Positions 32,185 to 34,087 of a DNA stretch of 34,087 nucleotides are shown here, piece after piece. Position 1 is the stretch's first letter. Each line of letters opens with the position of its first letter. A program made the translations under genes and the position numbers. Where the stretch lies: contig JAKARB010000023.1 in NCBI GenBank assembly GCA_021819435.1, forward strand, positions 1 through 34,087, read 5' to 3'. A model generated the notes under the pieces. That model was not told where the DNA came from, made no database searches, and saw only the letters and a program-made list of their open reading frames with translations. This DNA is from Pseudomonadota bacterium (lineage in GTDB: Bacteria > Pseudomonadota > Gammaproteobacteria > Burkholderiales > Burkholderiaceae_C).

Positions 32185-33306
32185 ATGCAACACCAACGCC
32201 GCTGGGCCATCGGGGCCGTTCCCGTGATGCTGCTGACCGCCTGTGGGGGCGGGGGTGGCGGAAATCCCGCCACGGACCAGTCAGAAGACCCATCGAAACT
32301 CAAGGGCGGTTCCGGCACTGGCTCCACGCCCAACCCTTCCACCCCGTCGCCTGCTCCAGCGCCCACCACGCCAACCTCTGGTGTGGTCACGTATGGCAAC
32401 CTCAACGGCGCCAGCCTTGGCATGGGCGCGTCGCTCAATGGCGCCATCCCCTTCCCGGCCGACAACCCTTGGAACACCGACATCAGCCGGGCCGAGGTTG
32501 ACCCCAACTCCGCCAACCTCATCAACAGCATCGGTGCCGGCAAAGGCCTGTACCGCGATTTCGGCTCTGGCACCTGGCAAGGCGCACGCATCGGGATCCC
32601 CTACATGGTGGTCAGCGGCACGCAGGCCCGGGTCAACATCGAATACCAGGCCTACGGCAGCGAAAGCGATCCGGGTCCCTTCCCGATCCCCTTGAACGCA
32701 CCCGTCGAGGGGGCGCCCAACACCGATGGCGACCGCCACGTGCTCGTCATCGACAAGGACAACAACCGCCTGTACGAAATCGGCCGTGCGTTTCCGAAGT
32801 CTGATCGCTGGTGGGCCGACGCGGGCGCTGTGTTCCAGCTCGACAGCAACAACGTGCGCCCCAGGGCGCAAGCTGGCTGGACCAGCGCCGATGCCGCCGG
32901 CCTGCCCATCTTCCCTGGGTTGGTGCGGTATGACGAAGCATCCAAGGGTCCGGGTGGCATTCGTCACGCCCTGCGCTTCACGGCGTCACGCACGCGCAAG
33001 GCTTACGTGGCGCCGGCCACGCACTTTGCTTCGCAGGACACCAACCCGAATTTGCCGCCCATGGGCATGCGGGTGCGATTGAAGGCCAGCTTCGCGATCC
33101 CTTCGACCTTCAGCAACGAGGCCAAGGCCATCCTGACCGCGCTCAAGACCTACGGGATGTTCCTGGCCGACAACGGCTCGGACTGGTTCATCAGCGGCGC
33201 ACCGGACGAACGCTGGAACAACGACCGCCTGCTCTCTGAACTCGCCTCGGTCAAGGGGAGCGACCTGGAGGTCGTGAAGATGAGCGGCCTGGTCACCTCG
33301 GTTTGA
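32185..33306 (+). CDS. Secreted lipoprotein of an uncharacterised family
   Basis: This 373-residue protein has a lipoprotein signal (LLTAC, Cys20), a poly-Gly and Pro/Ser/Thr linker (about 21-65) and a globular domain with dense conserved-looking motifs. These are FPADNPWNTDIS, GIPYMVV, SDPGPFPIP, GDRHVLVIDKDNNRLYEI, AGWTSADAAGLPIFPGLVRYDE, PPMGMRVRLKASF and TYGMFLADNGSDWFISG. I recognise this motif series from secreted proteins in Proteobacteria and Actinobacteria, but no function or fold name is known to me. GGAGA five bases before the ATG supports this start over the ATG at 32173. Confidence 0.85.
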   Translation: MQHQRRWAIGAVPVMLLTACGGGGGGNPATDQSEDPSKLKGGSGTGSTPNPSTPSPAPAPTTPTSGVVTYGNLNGASLGMGASLNGAIPFPADNPWNTDISRAEVDPNSANLINSIGAGKGLYRDFGSGTWQGARIGIPYMVVSGTQARVNIEYQAYGSESDPGPFPIPLNAPVEGAPNTDGDRHVLVIDKDNNRLYEIGRAFPKSDRWWADAGAVFQLDSNNVRPRAQAGWTSADAAGLPIFPGLVRYDEASKGPGGIRHALRFTASRTRKAYVAPATHFASQDTNPNLPPMGMRVRLKASFAIPSTFSNEAKAILTALKTYGMFLADNGSDWFISGAPDERWNNDRLLSELASVKGSDLEVVKMSGLVTSV

Positions 33307-33364
33307 CCTGACCGAACCTGAGCGCGACCTCGCGCCAGGCCCGAGGGGGAAGCAACGCTTCGCT

Positions 33365-33613
33365 TCAGCGGCCGGCGCCGTGATAGGCGCGGCGCAGGTT
33401 GGCGACAGCCGCACGGCGACGCGCACGGTGGCTGATCACGCTGCTGCGCAGCAGCACCGTGCAGGCGGCCAGTGCGAGCACGCCATGCAGGTTGTGACCC
33501 TGGGCCATCAGCGCCAAGCCGGCGACGCCCGCAAGGAGGCAGGCCACCGAGGTGGCTTGGCGGCTGCGCTGCCAGATCGAAGTGGTTGACGAGGAAATGG
33601 ATGACGGGCTCAT
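33365..33613 (-). CDS. Small two-segment membrane protein
   Basis: This 82-residue protein has a Ser/Thr-rich N-terminus, two hydrophobic segments (about 20-37 and 42-56) and a basic C-terminal tail (SHRARRRAAVANLRRAYHGAGR). I do not recognise a family. GGAGG six bases before the ATG at 33613 fixes the start; the frame is open for 17 more codons upstream without support. The gene is convergent with the secreted lipoprotein. Confidence 0.65.
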   Translation of the reverse strand: MSPSSISSSTTSIWQRSRQATSVACLLAGVAGLALMAQGHNLHGVLALAACTVLLRSSVISHRARRRAAVANLRRAYHGAGR

Positions 33614-33839
33614 GTTGCCTCCGTTGTTCATTCGGTCGGCAATTCGTGAACTGCCACACGGCATTTGTACGGATGTTTGTCAACCCACGCAAGTTGGGGG
33701 TGTCCCGATCTCGGGTGAACACCAGCGGGTGTGTTACGTCGCGTCACATTTTTGGCGCGGTAGGCTGGTCAGGTCTCCAGTCCTCAGAAGAAGAGCCCTT
33801 GCAAGCAACAGCATGGCGGCGCCCAACAAACAGCCCAAC

Positions 33840-33874
33840 AAAAAAAGCGGGCCCAACGCCGAAGCGCGGGCCCG
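33840..33874 (-). terminator. Terminator of the - strand gene at the right edge
   Basis: On the - strand, CGGGCCCG and CGGGCCC (33867-33874 and 33848-33854 on +) form a 7-bp GC stem around a 12-base loop, followed by C and a run of seven T. It lies 87 bp after the stop of the partial gene at 33962. The rest of 33614-33961 holds no other feature that I can support. Confidence 0.75.
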
Positions 33875-33961
33875 TGCAAGCACCTGAGACAACGGTGCTA
33901 CCAGGAGGAGACTGACAAGAAAACGGTGAACCCAACGCCGCTTAGCGAGGCGCCATGCGAC

Positions 33962-34087
33962 TCAGTGCAACTGCAGCGACCCAGCCGCCTTGCCCTTGCC
34001 GGCGCGTGCCGGGGGGTTGCACAGGCCGCAGGTGAAGTGGCGGGCGATCTCATGCGGGTGGGTGACGAACTGGCCACCGCACTTGTT
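33962..34087 (-). CDS. 3' end of a cysteine-containing, probable zinc-binding protein (partial)
   Basis: Only the last 41 codons are inside the window. They read NKCGGQFVTHPHEIARHFTC, then a second CxxC (CGLC), NPP and a Gly/Lys/Ala-rich tail ending LQLH. The KCGG and CGLC pairs with two nearby histidines suggest a small zinc ribbon. The start lies beyond the window, so length and family cannot be judged. A terminator for this strand follows at 33840-33874, which supports a real gene. Confidence 0.55.
   Translation of the reverse strand, partial: NKCGGQFVTHPHEIARHFTCGLCNPPARAGKGKAAGSLQLH

Overview
This is a GC-rich stretch of bacterial chromosome with dense, short-gapped genes. The gene content points to a betaproteobacterium of the order Burkholderiales (Comamonadaceae/Sphaerotilaceae-like): a DUF4197 protein, a PF10118 metal-dependent hydrolase, a DUF47-Pit phosphate pair, a PEP-CTERM protein, BON/CsbD/DUF1328 stress proteins and an AmpG-like permease. 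That assignment is an inference from family content and base composition. I see no rRNA, tRNA, CRISPR array, insertion sequence or phage gene.

Layout. 1-358 holds no gene. It is filled by nested inverted repeats and a G-quadruplex motif. 359-3839: a PLP aminotransferase (-) divergent from an AsmA-like envelope protein (+). 4034-4468: a BON-domain lipoprotein ending at a clean UUCG-loop terminator. 4707-7939: a four-gene MCE lipid-transport operon (permease, ATPase, MCE protein, PqiC-like lipoprotein). 8038-8464: two small stress proteins (DUF1328, CsbD) and a terminator. 8770-10218: a PF10118 hydrolase facing an unrecognised protein. 10465-12835: a TetR regulator divergent from a serine beta-lactamase-fold hydrolase, with two matching 19-bp operator-like palindromes between them. 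12896-18690: an AraC regulator divergent from a presumed catabolic set (FAD dehydrogenase, FMN 2-hydroxyacid oxidase, ThDP 2-oxoacid decarboxylase-like enzyme), with two 9-bp direct repeats 22 bp apart in the control region. 18734-21296: a ribbon-helix-helix protein and a two-domain protein joining a papain-like protease to an alpha/beta hydrolase. 21318-25342: a 15-codon ORF, YjdM, an Hcp-like PEP-CTERM protein, a 2x[4Fe-4S] ferredoxin and a PAS-GGDEF-EAL protein. 25541-27218: DUF47 and Pit phosphate transport. 27348-29486: HbpS/GlcG-like, MazG-like and MFS proteins. 29562-30872: DUF4197 and TerB-like proteins (-). 31070-34087: an AcuI-type reductase, a secreted lipoprotein of an uncharacterised family, a small membrane protein (-) and the 3' end of a cysteine-containing protein (-).

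How genes work together. The MCE operon should move lipids between the two membranes. The oxidase and ThDP enzyme could convert a 2-hydroxyacid to a 2-oxoacid and then to an aldehyde under AraC control. DUF47 and Pit form a low-affinity phosphate uptake unit. The least explained items are the protease/hydrolase fusion, the PEP-CTERM Hcp-like protein, the nested palindrome at the left edge and the small cis-elements near 11228-11282, 13913-13943 and 30882-30901.
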